Shown here: positions 35,786 to 43,877 of the stretch, one piece after another | Position numbering within the stretch: position 1 is the stretch's first letter | Layout: every line of letters starts with the position of its first letter | NCBI GenBank assembly: GCA_002419505.1 | Contig: DIGF01000024.1 | Span: 1-64,000, forward strand | Direction: 5' to 3' | Length of the DNA stretch: 64,000 nucleotides | Source: Caryophanales bacterium UBA5729 | GTDB taxonomy: Bacteria; Bacillota_I; Bacilli_A; Izemoplasmatales; Hujiaoplasmataceae | The notes under the pieces: generated by a model | Databases searched by the model: none | What the model was told of the DNA's origin: nothing | The model's input: the letters and a program-made list of their open reading frames with translations, nothing else | Position numbers and translations under genes: made by a program

Positions 35786-36454
35786 ATGCAGATTAACATC
35801 AACAATCTTTCCTTTGCCTATGGCACAAAAACCATCATCTCAAATTTATCTCTTACTTTAAATAGTGGAGATTATTTAGTTATTAGAGGCAAAAACGGTT
35901 CTGGAAAATCCACCTTTATTAAGTGTTTGCTGGGTTTTAACCAGGTAAAATCCGGAATGATTTTTTACGATAAAGTTGATATTACCGGTTTTAAATCTTG
36001 GACAAGATTTGGGTATGTCAGTCAAAGTTTTGATGATTTTAACTATGAATTTCCAATCACAGTCGGTGAGTTATTGTCGATTTCTAGCATTAAGAAAACT
36101 ACCGAATCAGAGAGATTGAGATTATTAGAAAAAATGGGAATTTTTGATATTGTCAATCAAAACATAAATTCGCTTTCTGGGGGTCAACTGCAAAGAGTAT
36201 TTATCGTTAGGGCTATGCTAAACACCCCTGAAGTTCTAATCTTAGATGAACCAACAGCTTCTATCGACAAGCAAAACAAGGAATTCTTCTATAATACTAT
36301 CGACGATTTACATAAACTAGGAATTACCATTATTTTAATTACCCATAACGACGATATTGAAATATTAAACTACACCCATTTGTTATCGATGTATAGTGAC
36401 TTAACCACAAGTTTCGAAGAGCGTGGCGTTGAACTCACTGAGGGGGTGCTTTAA
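35786..36454 (+). CDS. Metal ABC transporter ATP-binding protein (ZnuC/MntB-like)
   Basis: A 222-residue ATPase of the zinc/manganese importer family. Walker A GKNGSGKSTF is near 36, the signature LSGGQLQRVFIVRAM near 130, Walker B VLILDEPTASID follows. Its stop overlaps the start of the permease gene. No metal-binding lipoprotein (ZnuA) or Zur/MntR gene is next to it, so zinc versus manganese cannot be decided. A weak -10 TACAAT (35760-35765) precedes it. Confidence 0.88.
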   Translation: MQININNLSFAYGTKTIISNLSLTLNSGDYLVIRGKNGSGKSTFIKCLLGFNQVKSGMIFYDKVDITGFKSWTRFGYVSQSFDDFNYEFPITVGELLSISSIKKTTESERLRLLEKMGIFDIVNQNINSLSGGQLQRVFIVRAMLNTPEVLILDEPTASIDKQNKEFFYNTIDDLHKLGITIILITHNDDIEILNYTHLLSMYSDLTTSFEERGVELTEGVL

Positions 36455-37326
36455 TGTTTCTCTCCTTTATAACCGACCTCTTCCAACAAGACTTCATGTT
36501 AAGAGCTTTAATTGCCGGAATCATGTTAGGTGTACTAGCACCTTTACTAGGAACTTTCGTAGTAGTAAGAAGACTGTCATTTATCGCAGATACTTTGGGG
36601 CATTTCTCCTTAGTCGGGATAGCTGTTAGTTTATTCTTAACTTCATTAGGTGTTACGATATTTTTTGAAAAACCGCTTTATTTAGGAATTATCTTCTCAG
36701 TAATCGGCGGTTTGTTAATTGAACTTTTCCGAAGGTCTTATAATAACTTCCAGGAAATATCAATGGTTATCGTTATTAGTTTAGGGGCAGCATTGAGCGC
36801 GATTTTCTTCTCTTTATCGAAGAAAACTGGTTCGCTATATAATTACCTTTTCGGTTCAATTCTAACCGTTACTAACTATTACATCATCTTAATCTTAATT
36901 ACTGCGGTGATCGTTGCAGTCTTATTCATTTTATTCGGCAAACAAATCCTTGCGGTCAGCTTTGATGAGTCAAGCGCAAAATTCTTAGGAATCAACGTAA
37001 ATTTATTTCAAATTATCTTTATTATTATGCTTTCAATTGTTGTATCAGTATTATTGGAATCAGCCGGAGTTTTATTGATATCATCAATGATGGTTATCCC
37101 GGTAGCTGCAGGCATGAAATTAGGCTGGTCGTACAAGTCAACCTTGATAATTTCGATAGTCTTTTCTGAGCTTTCTGTTTTCTTCGGTCTTTGGCTAGCT
37201 TATAGCTTAAGAATCCCGAGTGGTGCAGCAATTGTTTCAATTAATATTGTCATTCTCTTAGTAGTTGCGATTATAAAAAAGATTGTCTTAAAACAAAGAA
37301 TATCAAAACTTGATAAAATACAATAA
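36454..37326 (+). CDS. Metal ABC transporter permease (ZnuB/MntC-like, ABC-3 family)
   Basis: A 290-residue membrane protein with about eight TM helices. N-terminal LGVLAPLLGTFVVVRRLSFIADTLGHFSLVG (here given in part) and the LLISSMMVIPVAAG segment near 205-220 are characteristic of ABC-3 family zinc/manganese permeases. It overlaps the ATPase gene and ends in a hairpin terminator. The substrate-binding lipoprotein must be elsewhere. Confidence 0.9.
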   Translation: MFLSFITDLFQQDFMLRALIAGIMLGVLAPLLGTFVVVRRLSFIADTLGHFSLVGIAVSLFLTSLGVTIFFEKPLYLGIIFSVIGGLLIELFRRSYNNFQEISMVIVISLGAALSAIFFSLSKKTGSLYNYLFGSILTVTNYYIILILITAVIVAVLFILFGKQILAVSFDESSAKFLGINVNLFQIIFIIMLSIVVSVLLESAGVLLISSMMVIPVAAGMKLGWSYKSTLIISIVFSELSVFFGLWLAYSLRIPSGAAIVSINIVILLVVAIIKKIVLKQRISKLDKIQ

Positions 37327-37356
37327 AGGCTAGGACAAAAGTCCAAGCCTTTTTTA
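37325..37356 (+). terminator. Terminator between the metal permease gene and truA
   Basis: AAAGGCT-a-GGAC, loop AAAA, GTCC-a-AGCCTTT then TTTTAAT. It overlaps the permease stop and ends at the truA stop; convergent transcripts meet here, and the minus strand can also use the stem. Confidence 0.85.
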
Positions 37357-38310
37357 ATAAGTTATCCGACTCAAATATAAACCTGAAGCTGGCGCAAGAT
37401 CTTTAGTGAATTCGCGTGATTTAAGAGCGATGATTTCTAAAATATCTTTTTCAGTTTTTTTTGTTGCATAACTAATTACCTGAGCAATTATCAATCTAAC
37501 CATATACCGCAAAAAGCCATTACCAGAAAGATAAATCTTCAAGATATCATCATCAAGTTTATAGCCAGCATCATAGATAGTGCGACATGAGTTATCAGAA
37601 TTACCTTTAGAAAAACTAGTGAAATCATGAGTTCCTATCAATTTCTTTAATTGATCATCCAAACGAATAAAATCTAAATATTCAACATGCCAAGCATAGT
37701 TTTTAAGCAAAGGATCTCTTTCGCCAAGTTTAATCTGATAAAAATATTCCTTTTCCTTTACGTCATAACGCGAGTGAAATAAAGGGTGAGTTTTTTCAAC
37801 TTTTTTCACTAAAATATCAGCATCTAACTGATGGTTTAAATATCTTAGCCAAGCATCGGTATCTAAATCCTTTTCATCGTCAAAGTGAATAACTTGTTGG
37901 AGCGCGTGAACCCCGGCATCAGTTCTTGATGCCCCTTGTACTAAGACCGGTTTATCCAATACTTGACTAATCAAAGTTGATAACTGACCTTGAATAGTTC
38001 TTAAATTTTCTTGGATTTGAAAACCATGATAAAAAGTACCGTCATAACTAATGTCTAGTTTAATGCGATTTTTAGGATAGTTTTTGGTTTTTAATACTAT
38101 TCTTTTTATTACTCCCGCTTCTTCATGGATTTTAATCGGGTTATTTTGGCCTGTATAACCATACTTCATTTGATAAGCGTAATGATCAGTAAAATTAATA
38201 CTTTGAAAAAGTTCTTGATGATTGTTTAAGTACTCTCTCACGTTTAATTCATCTAAAATAACTAAATCATCGACTTTTAAACCTATGTGTTCGTCAAGAT
38301 GTTCAAACAT
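37354..38310 (-). CDS. truA: tRNA pseudouridine(38-40) synthase with N-terminal extension
   Basis: A 318-residue protein. The TruA core starts at about residue 81 (NRIKLDISYDGTFYHGFQ) with catalytic Asp131 in GASRTDAGVHA, and it isomerises uridines 38-40 of tRNA anticodon arms. Residues 1-80 are an extension absent from typical about 245-residue TruA; it is acidic, with an IHEEAGVIKRIVLKTKN strand-rich end, and I do not recognise it. The start is well supported: AAGGTGAT lies at the end of ecfT just before the ATG. Confidence 0.92.
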   Translation of the reverse strand: MFEHLDEHIGLKVDDLVILDELNVREYLNNHQELFQSINFTDHYAYQMKYGYTGQNNPIKIHEEAGVIKRIVLKTKNYPKNRIKLDISYDGTFYHGFQIQENLRTIQGQLSTLISQVLDKPVLVQGASRTDAGVHALQQVIHFDDEKDLDTDAWLRYLNHQLDADILVKKVEKTHPLFHSRYDVKEKEYFYQIKLGERDPLLKNYAWHVEYLDFIRLDDQLKKLIGTHDFTSFSKGNSDNSCRTIYDAGYKLDDDILKIYLSGNGFLRYMVRLIIAQVISYATKKTEKDILEIIALKSREFTKDLAPASGLYLSRITY

Positions 38311-38311
38311 C

Positions 38312-39277
38312 CTATATCACCTTCAAAACTATCGCCAAAGCCAAGACCAAGACACTAAAGGCTGTAGCGATGACATCGCGATAAGAAAAAATTAATTCGT
38401 TGATTCTAGTTCGCTTATTGCCAGGAACAAAATTTCGTGATTCCATAGCATTAGCTAATTCTTCACTGCGCATAAATGCAATAATAAACATCGGCACTAA
38501 AAGCGAAATTACTTGTTTAAGTTTATCTTTTAATTTACCTTCCGAAAAATCAGCTCCTCGCGAAGCTTGCGCTAGCATAATCTTATTGGCTTCATCGAAT
38601 ATTGTAGGAATGTATCTCAAACTTATCGAAATAATCAAAGCGAAATCTTCAGAATTAAAACCAATTTTTTTCAATGGATGCATTAACTTTTCTAAACCCT
38701 GAGTAAGATTTGTCGGTTTAGTAGTTAAGGTAAGAACTGTCGATAAAGTAATAATTATCAATAGCCTGATAACCACAAACGCTGACATTCGTAATCCAGC
38801 TTCATATACTTGAAAATTAAAGGGACTCAATAATTGGTAACCGAAATCGACATATCGCAAAATTAAATACACGCCGGCAACAAACAAGAAAAACATGGTG
38901 AATCTAAATCTGGTAAACTTAACCAATACTCGCCAAACAACAAAAGCCAAAACTAAAAACAAAGCGGTATAAAGGGTTAGATACATCTCGTGATTGACAA
39001 TCATTTCACCTTCACGATTAAGAATAATTTGGAAGATGAAAGTAAAGATTAAAAGAATCATAATTGGTTTTAAACCCTTAATGACTTTTATTACGGAAAT
39101 TCTGCCAATGATAAGCAACATAAATGCAATACCAAAACCAATTAACAGGTGTGTTATTGATTCTAACAAGAAAACGGCAATCATTATCAACAAGACCGCA
39201 ATAATCTTCGTTCTAGGATCTAATCGGTAAAATAATCCTTTACCGGGAATATATTGACCAATAATTACACTTTTCAT
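38312..39277 (-). CDS. ecfT: Energy-coupling factor transporter transmembrane protein EcfT
   Basis: A 321-residue scaffold of ECF-type vitamin importers, linking the two ATPases to interchangeable S components. Coupling motifs SRG (239-241) and SRN (280-282) with AMESRNF are present, plus LTLTTKPTNLTQGLEKLM. Compared with the usual about 265 residues it has an extra about 60-residue, hydrophobic insertion (about 97-157) that could add two TM helices. It overlaps ecfA2 by 4 bases. No S component is in the window. Confidence 0.92.
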   Translation of the reverse strand: MKSVIIGQYIPGKGLFYRLDPRTKIIAVLLIMIAVFLLESITHLLIGFGIAFMLLIIGRISVIKVIKGLKPIMILLIFTFIFQIILNREGEMIVNHEMYLTLYTALFLVLAFVVWRVLVKFTRFRFTMFFLFVAGVYLILRYVDFGYQLLSPFNFQVYEAGLRMSAFVVIRLLIIITLSTVLTLTTKPTNLTQGLEKLMHPLKKIGFNSEDFALIISISLRYIPTIFDEANKIMLAQASRGADFSEGKLKDKLKQVISLLVPMFIIAFMRSEELANAMESRNFVPGNKRTRINELIFSYRDVIATAFSVLVLALAIVLKVI

Positions 39278-40134
39278 AATAATCCACCTCTTTTTATTTC
39301 TTCTAGAGCTTCTTCTAGAGTTTTTTGGTAGATATTAAGATTCAAATGTAATTCTTTATTTAAATGACTAAGCACTTTAATCGTATTAGGATAATCTAAA
39401 TGATATTTGATTAAATCTTCTGATCTAAACAATTTTTCCGGTTCGCCATCAAAGATCAAATTACCATCGTTCAAAACTAAAACACGGTTAAAATACTGGT
39501 AAACTAAATCCATGTCATGAGTAATGATTACGATAGTTTTGCCAGTTTTCTTATTGATATCTTGGAACAAATTCATCAGAACTCTTCTGCCAGCCGGATC
39601 TAATCCTGAAGTCGGTTCGTCAAGAATTAAAATATCGGGATCCATAGCTAAGATTCCCGCTATCGATACTCTTTTTTTCTCTCCACCTGAGAGATTATAG
39701 GGGTTCCTCGATAGATAACTATCATCTAACCCGACAAGATTCAAAGCTTCTTTAGCTTTCTTTTTCGCTTCTTCTTGAGTGATTTTAAAATTCATCGGTC
39801 CAAACATAATGTCTTTTTCAACAGTCTCTTCAAATAATTGATATTCCGGAAATTGGAAAACTAAACCGACTTTTTTTCTAATGCTGTTATATTTGACTTT
39901 TCGATTGCGTTTAGCAGTAATTATATTACCATAAATTTCCAAACTCCCTGAGGTCGGAAAAATCAGTGCATTCATATGTTTAGCTAAAGTTGATTTACCA
40001 GAGCCGGTATGACCGACTAAAGCTATAAATTCGTTTTTTTCAGTAATTTCTAGGTTAATATTTCTAATCGCTGAATACAGCCCTTCCGCAAATGAAGGAT
40101 ATTCATAGCTTACTTGGTTAAAGCGTATTCCCAT
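39274..40134 (-). CDS. ecfA2: ECF transporter ATPase EcfA2
   Basis: A 286-residue ABC ATPase of the ECF module. Walker A GHTGSGKSTLA is near 41, signature LSGGEKKRVSIAGILA near 143, Walker B ILILDEPTSGLDP follows, and the C-terminal tail is the EcfA2 type. It overlaps ecfA1 by 25 bases and ecfT by 4, in the Firmicutes order ecfA1-ecfA2-ecfT-truA. Confidence 0.94.
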   Translation of the reverse strand: MGIRFNQVSYEYPSFAEGLYSAIRNINLEITEKNEFIALVGHTGSGKSTLAKHMNALIFPTSGSLEIYGNIITAKRNRKVKYNSIRKKVGLVFQFPEYQLFEETVEKDIMFGPMNFKITQEEAKKKAKEALNLVGLDDSYLSRNPYNLSGGEKKRVSIAGILAMDPDILILDEPTSGLDPAGRRVLMNLFQDINKKTGKTIVIITHDMDLVYQYFNRVLVLNDGNLIFDGEPEKLFRSEDLIKYHLDYPNTIKVLSHLNKELHLNLNIYQKTLEEALEEIKRGGLL

Positions 40135-40913
40135 AATTTTTTCCTAATTTTTGTAGCATTACCGTTACTTTCTAGAGCATTAGCCAAATCTAAGGCAATC
40201 GGCAATTCTAAACGGCTTTCAACAAAAACTTCACGCTTTTTCATGATTTTCTCAGTTTCTTCAAACGCTTCAATCTTACCTTTGTTTAATACCAGAATTT
40301 TATCAGCTAACAAAGCTTCATTAATATCATGAGTGATCATGATAATCGTCAAACCTTCTTTATGTAAAGTTCTAATATACTTAATCAATTCTTCTCTAGA
40401 AAAGGGATCCAGCATTGAAGTTGCTTCATCAAAGATGATTATCTCCGATTGCATAGCCAAAATACCGGCTATAGCAACCTGTTGTTTTTGTCCACCCGAA
40501 AGGTTGGTGGGTTCTTTATCTAAAAAATCTAACATATTGACTTTCTTTGCGTAAAAATCAATTTTTTCTATCATTTCTTCTCTAGGAACACATAGATTTT
40601 CCATGCCAAAGGCAATGTCATCTCTTACTGTTACTCCCACAAATTGATTATCGGGATTTTGAAAGACAATTCCAATTTTTTTTCTAATTTCATAAGCTGT
40701 TTCTTCAGTCAATAAAAGCCCATCAATTTCAATTTCACCAAGTTCCGGTTCCAACAACCCAACTAGCGCTTTTGCAAGCGTTGATTTGCCAGAGCCATTA
40801 TGCCCCAAGCAGGCAATCCATTCGCCTTTTTCAACTTGAAGATTTATACTCTCTAAGACTTTTTTCTTACCGTTATAAGAAAAGTCCAAGTCTCTAATTT
40901 CAATATAACTCAT
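40110..40913 (-). CDS. ecfA1: ECF transporter ATPase EcfA1
   Basis: A 267-residue ABC ATPase, partner of EcfA2. GHNGSGKSTLA (near 38), LSGGQKQQVAIAGILA (near 139) and EIIIFDEATSMLDP with the Q-loop NPDNQFVGVTVRDD are typical. ATG 40913 is preferred, 5 bases after GGTGA; a GTG at 40922 lies in that site. An extended -10 promoter lies directly upstream, so the ecfA1-ecfA2-ecfT-truA unit starts here. Confidence 0.94.
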   Translation of the reverse strand: MSYIEIRDLDFSYNGKKKVLESINLQVEKGEWIACLGHNGSGKSTLAKALVGLLEPELGEIEIDGLLLTEETAYEIRKKIGIVFQNPDNQFVGVTVRDDIAFGMENLCVPREEMIEKIDFYAKKVNMLDFLDKEPTNLSGGQKQQVAIAGILAMQSEIIIFDEATSMLDPFSREELIKYIRTLHKEGLTIIMITHDINEALLADKILVLNKGKIEAFEETEKIMKKREVFVESRLELPIALDLANALESNGNATKIRKKLWEYALTK

Positions 40914-40935
40914 ATGTTTCACCGTCCAAATAGAT

Positions 40936-40944
40936 ATTATACCA
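40936..40944 (-). promoter_or_regulatory. Extended -10 promoter of the ecf-truA operon
   Basis: Minus strand TGGTATAAT, 23 bases before the ecfA1 start, with no strong -35. It abuts the stop codon of the upstream CBS gene. Confidence 0.6.
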
Positions 40945-40961
40945 AAAAACTCTCTAAATTC

Positions 40962-41687
40962 CTAACTTATTAATTGATTTTCTAAATCTCTTAAAGCTAC
41001 TATTCCTAAGAGGTGCTCACCAGCTTTTCCATTTTCGGTTACCAATAATAGCAGCATTTCCCTGCGTTTCTTCAAATCTTTATTGAAATATTCGTAAGCT
41101 TGATAAATATCGGTATTTACCGAAATGAATTCATAGTATTTTCGGGGATGATTATTCAAATCAATCGCTTCGATAATCTCACTGATTTTCATCGATATAA
41201 GCACTGCTTTATTTTGTTTTAAAGATAAATAATCAAATAGAGATTTTTCGGTAAAAATCCCAATCAATTCATTGTTTTCAATAATCGGAATAGTTGAAAA
41301 TCCGCTTTTGTTCAAGAGCTCAACCGTTTCGCCGATTGTGGAATTTAAAGAAGCGGTTTTTAACTCGTAAAAATTAGTCATTACCTGTCTGACTGTGAGC
41401 GGTTTGGTAATCTTGTGGACAAGTTCCGCAAACTCTTTAATAAAGCGATCGCTAGGAATTAATATATCATTATTGTGGGCGATAATATTGCGCATTTGTG
41501 CAGCTTGTTTAATAAGTTCGAAATTATTAGTGTTATTTATCAAGCGGTTTTCTTTTGATTTTTTTATTTGATAAAGTTTTGTAATAAAGCCAGTATATGA
41601 GTAATCAATATCGTGATAAGTGATTCTCAAAAAACTTTCTAGTTCATTAAATAACTTTAAAAATTCTCTTTCTTTAGCGACAGTCAT
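40962..41687 (-). CDS. HEPN-like domain fused to a CBS-domain pair
   Basis: A 241-residue protein. The all-helical N-terminal part (1-95) has the motif R66-N-I-I-A-H71, which fits the Rx4-6H signature of HEPN domains, many of which are RNases or partners of nucleotidyltransferases. Residues about 97-235 form two CBS repeats (TVRQVM..., STIGETVELLNKSGFSTIPI, LIGIFTEKSLFDYL, then a second unit ending LGIVALRDLEN), which usually bind adenosine nucleotides. A CBS-regulated RNA-binding or RNase protein is a possibility, not shown. Its ATG overlaps the TGA of a 30-codon ORF. Confidence 0.7.
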   Translation of the reverse strand: MTVAKEREFLKLFNELESFLRITYHDIDYSYTGFITKLYQIKKSKENRLINNTNNFELIKQAAQMRNIIAHNNDILIPSDRFIKEFAELVHKITKPLTVRQVMTNFYELKTASLNSTIGETVELLNKSGFSTIPIIENNELIGIFTEKSLFDYLSLKQNKAVLISMKISEIIEAIDLNNHPRKYYEFISVNTDIYQAYEYFNKDLKKRREMLLLLVTENGKAGEHLLGIVALRDLENQLIS

Positions 41688-41776
41688 GATAAATCAATCC
41701 CTACAAAAAGAACTGAATAATCTATAAAATAAGCTTGATTAATAATTAAAATTATTAAATATTTGTCAATTTTCAT
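41684..41776 (-). CDS. Candidate 30-residue hydrophobic peptide coupled to the HEPN-CBS gene
   Basis: ATG at 41776 follows TAGGAG (which overlaps the previous gene's stop) at 8 bases. The ORF encodes MKIDKYLIILIINQAY and 14 more residues, ending GIDLS, then TGA overlapping the HEPN-CBS ATG as ATGA. The sequence is hydrophobic and could span or touch the membrane. The good ribosome site and the exact overlap argue for translation. Alternatively TTGACA inside it marks a promoter and the ORF is accidental. Confidence 0.4.
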   Translation of the reverse strand: MKIDKYLIILIINQAYFIDYSVLFVGIDLS

Positions 41777-41787
41777 AATTTTTACTC

Positions 41788-42084
41788 CTATTGATAAACT
41801 CCAATTAATTTGCCTTGTTCTGAAACGATTGCTTGAATATTAGTTCTGCAGATATTTCCGGTATATTGTATTAAAATATCGACATTCTTATCAAATCCTT
41901 CAATCGGTATTTTTAAATCCTTGATAAAAATATTGCCCTTTAAAACGATTGTTTCTAGATTGTTGACATCGTATTCAAAAACCTCTCCATTTTTCAGGCG
42001 ATATATAATCTCGTTATTAATGATTATTGGCGTTGTCATTCCAAAGCCAATATAGCTTTTCGCTCTTTGAAATCTTAATTTCAA
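41788..42084 (-). CDS. Unknown 98-residue protein
   Basis: I do not recognise this small protein. It is beta-strand-rich with no signal peptide or TM helix: RAKSYIGFGMTTPIIINN, then LKNGEVFEYDVNN. It has an AGAGGTGAG ribosome site, its own promoter after the fabZ terminator, and it leads the unit that contains the small ORF and the HEPN-CBS gene. Confidence 0.65.
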   Translation of the reverse strand: MKLRFQRAKSYIGFGMTTPIIINNEIIYRLKNGEVFEYDVNNLETIVLKGNIFIKDLKIPIEGFDKNVDILIQYTGNICRTNIQAIVSEQGKLIGVYQ

Positions 42085-42120
42085 TTCTACTCACCTCTGA
42101 TAATCTATTTTAAAAAGGTA

Positions 42121-42134
42121 ATTATATAATACCA
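42121..42134 (-). promoter_or_regulatory. Promoter of the 98-residue protein operon
   Basis: Minus strand TGG-TATTAT (42126-42134) is an extended -10, overlapping a TATAAT (42121-42126). It follows the fabZ terminator. Confidence 0.5.
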
Positions 42135-42143
42135 CTTAAAGCA

Positions 42144-42176
42144 TAAAAAAAGATAGTATTCTGATAAAATACTATC
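42144..42176 (-). terminator. Terminator after fabZ, end of the FAS II operon
   Basis: Minus strand GATAGTATT / AATACTATC stem (42152-42176) around TTATCAG, followed by TTTTTTTATG. Confidence 0.85.
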
Positions 42177-42195
42177 GCTTTAAACTTGGATAAAT

Positions 42196-42627
42196 TTAAT
42201 TTTGACTTACAGCAAACTTTAAGATAGCTTTACAGGCTAATTCACCATCAACTGTCGCAATAACTTCCGCGATGCCGAGACTGCCTTTGCGGTTAATCAC
42301 TTTCGCCTCTAGTCTTAAAGTATCCCCTGGAATGACTTTTCTTCTAAATTTGCATTTATCAATTCCAGCAAAATAGGCGATTTTACCTTTGAATTCCTCT
42401 GTAGAAAGGATTGTTACAGCGCCGGTTTGAGCTAAAGCTTCAACTATCAATACTCCTGGCATAATATGTTCTTGAGGAAAATGTCCTGCAAGAATCGGAT
42501 CGCTTGTGGAGATATGTTTGATTGCTACTGCGCTTATTCCTGGAGTTAATTCTATCACCTTGTCAATCAACAAAAAAGGATGACGATGGGGAATTATTTC
42601 TTGAATTTGGTTGCTATTAAGTATCAT
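42196..42627 (-). CDS. fabZ: 3-hydroxyacyl-ACP dehydratase FabZ
   Basis: A 143-residue hot-dog-fold enzyme that dehydrates 3-hydroxyacyl-ACP to trans-2-enoyl-ACP. HRHPFLLIDKV (catalytic His near 14-16) and HFPQEHIMPGVLIVEALAQ (catalytic Glu near 64) are intact. As no FabA, FabM or separate isomerase is in the operon, the pathway should yield saturated chains. Last gene of the 11-gene operon. Confidence 0.96.
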   Translation of the reverse strand: MILNSNQIQEIIPHRHPFLLIDKVIELTPGISAVAIKHISTSDPILAGHFPQEHIMPGVLIVEALAQTGAVTILSTEEFKGKIAYFAGIDKCKFRRKVIPGDTLRLEAKVINRKGSLGIAEVIATVDGELACKAILKFAVSQN

Positions 42628-42632
42628 TAGTT

Positions 42633-43877
42633 TTACTCCTTAAATTTTTTTATAACGATTGTTGCGTTGTGACCACCAAAACCCAAACTATTACTAATGG
42701 CATATTTAAGCGGTTTCGCTACACCTTTAACAAGTGTATAGTTTAAATCGCACAAAGGATCGAGTTCCTTAGTATTTATTGTTGGCGGTATGAAATCATT
42801 TTCTACAGCTAAAATAGTAAGAATCGCCTCGACAGCTCCCGATGCTCCAAGAAGATGCCCGGTCATTGATTTAGTACTTGACACGTTTAGTTCGTAAGCA
42901 TGTTGATTAAAGGCTTTTTTTATCGCTAAAGTTTCTACTGAATCATTGAGTGGAGTTGATGTTCCATGAGCGTTGATGTAATCAACCTCATCAGGGTTAA
43001 CAGCGCCATCTTTAAGCGCTATTAACATACAGTTCATCGCACCATTACCCTCAGGATCTGGTCCAGTAATATGAGTTGCATCACAAGTCGACCCATAACC
43101 GACAATCTCCGCATGAATATGGGCGTTTCTTTTTTTTGCGTGTTCATATTCTTCTAAAAACAATGTTCCCGCACCCTCTCCCATAACAAATCCACTGCGA
43201 TTGAGATCGAAAGGAATACTAGCTTTATTAATGTCATTACCTCGATATAAAGCTTGCATTACGGCAAAACCCCAGATACCAAAAGGAATAACTGCTCCTT
43301 CGCTTCCGCCGGCAATCGCCATATCCAAATAACCATCTCTGATTGCTCTAAAAGCCTCACCTACGGCATTTGTTGAACTTGCACAAGCAGTAACATGACT
43401 GATTGCAGGGCCTTTGATGCCGTATTTTATCGCGATATTACCAGCAGCTAAATTGATGATTGCACTGGGAATAAAGAATGGACTCATTCGATTATATCCT
43501 TTTTCCATAGCTCTAGCTTTTTGAATGTCTAGAGTTTCTAATCCGCCGATTCCACTAGTGTAATATACTCCTACTCTTAAGGTATCCATTTGTGAAAAAT
43601 CAATATTTGAATCTTTAAAAGCTTCGTCAGTGGCCAATAAGGCTAACTGAGAAAAACGATCAGTACGTCTTATTTCCTTAACTCCAAGCCTTGCCTCAAA
43701 ATCCAAATTCTTGATTTCAGCAGCTAATTTTACTTCATCATTGCTGGCATCATAATGTGTGATAGGGGCAATTCCGTTCTTGCCATTTTTTGCACCCTCC
43801 CAAGTTGAAACGATATCGTTACCAATCGGATTAACGGTTCCGAGACCAGTAATTACTACACGTCTTCTTTCCAACAT
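42633..43877 (-). CDS. fabF: 3-oxoacyl-ACP synthase II
   Basis: A 414-residue elongating condensing enzyme. Nucleophile Cys in VTACASSTNA (about 165), catalytic His residues in INAHGTSTPLND and KSMTGHLLGASGA. It condenses malonyl-ACP with the growing chain. Its start shares one base with the fabG stop (TAATG), so translation is coupled. Confidence 0.97.
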   Translation of the reverse strand: MLERRRVVITGLGTVNPIGNDIVSTWEGAKNGKNGIAPITHYDASNDEVKLAAEIKNLDFEARLGVKEIRRTDRFSQLALLATDEAFKDSNIDFSQMDTLRVGVYYTSGIGGLETLDIQKARAMEKGYNRMSPFFIPSAIINLAAGNIAIKYGIKGPAISHVTACASSTNAVGEAFRAIRDGYLDMAIAGGSEGAVIPFGIWGFAVMQALYRGNDINKASIPFDLNRSGFVMGEGAGTLFLEEYEHAKKRNAHIHAEIVGYGSTCDATHITGPDPEGNGAMNCMLIALKDGAVNPDEVDYINAHGTSTPLNDSVETLAIKKAFNQHAYELNVSSTKSMTGHLLGASGAVEAILTILAVENDFIPPTINTKELDPLCDLNYTLVKGVAKPLKYAISNSLGFGGHNATIVIKKFKE

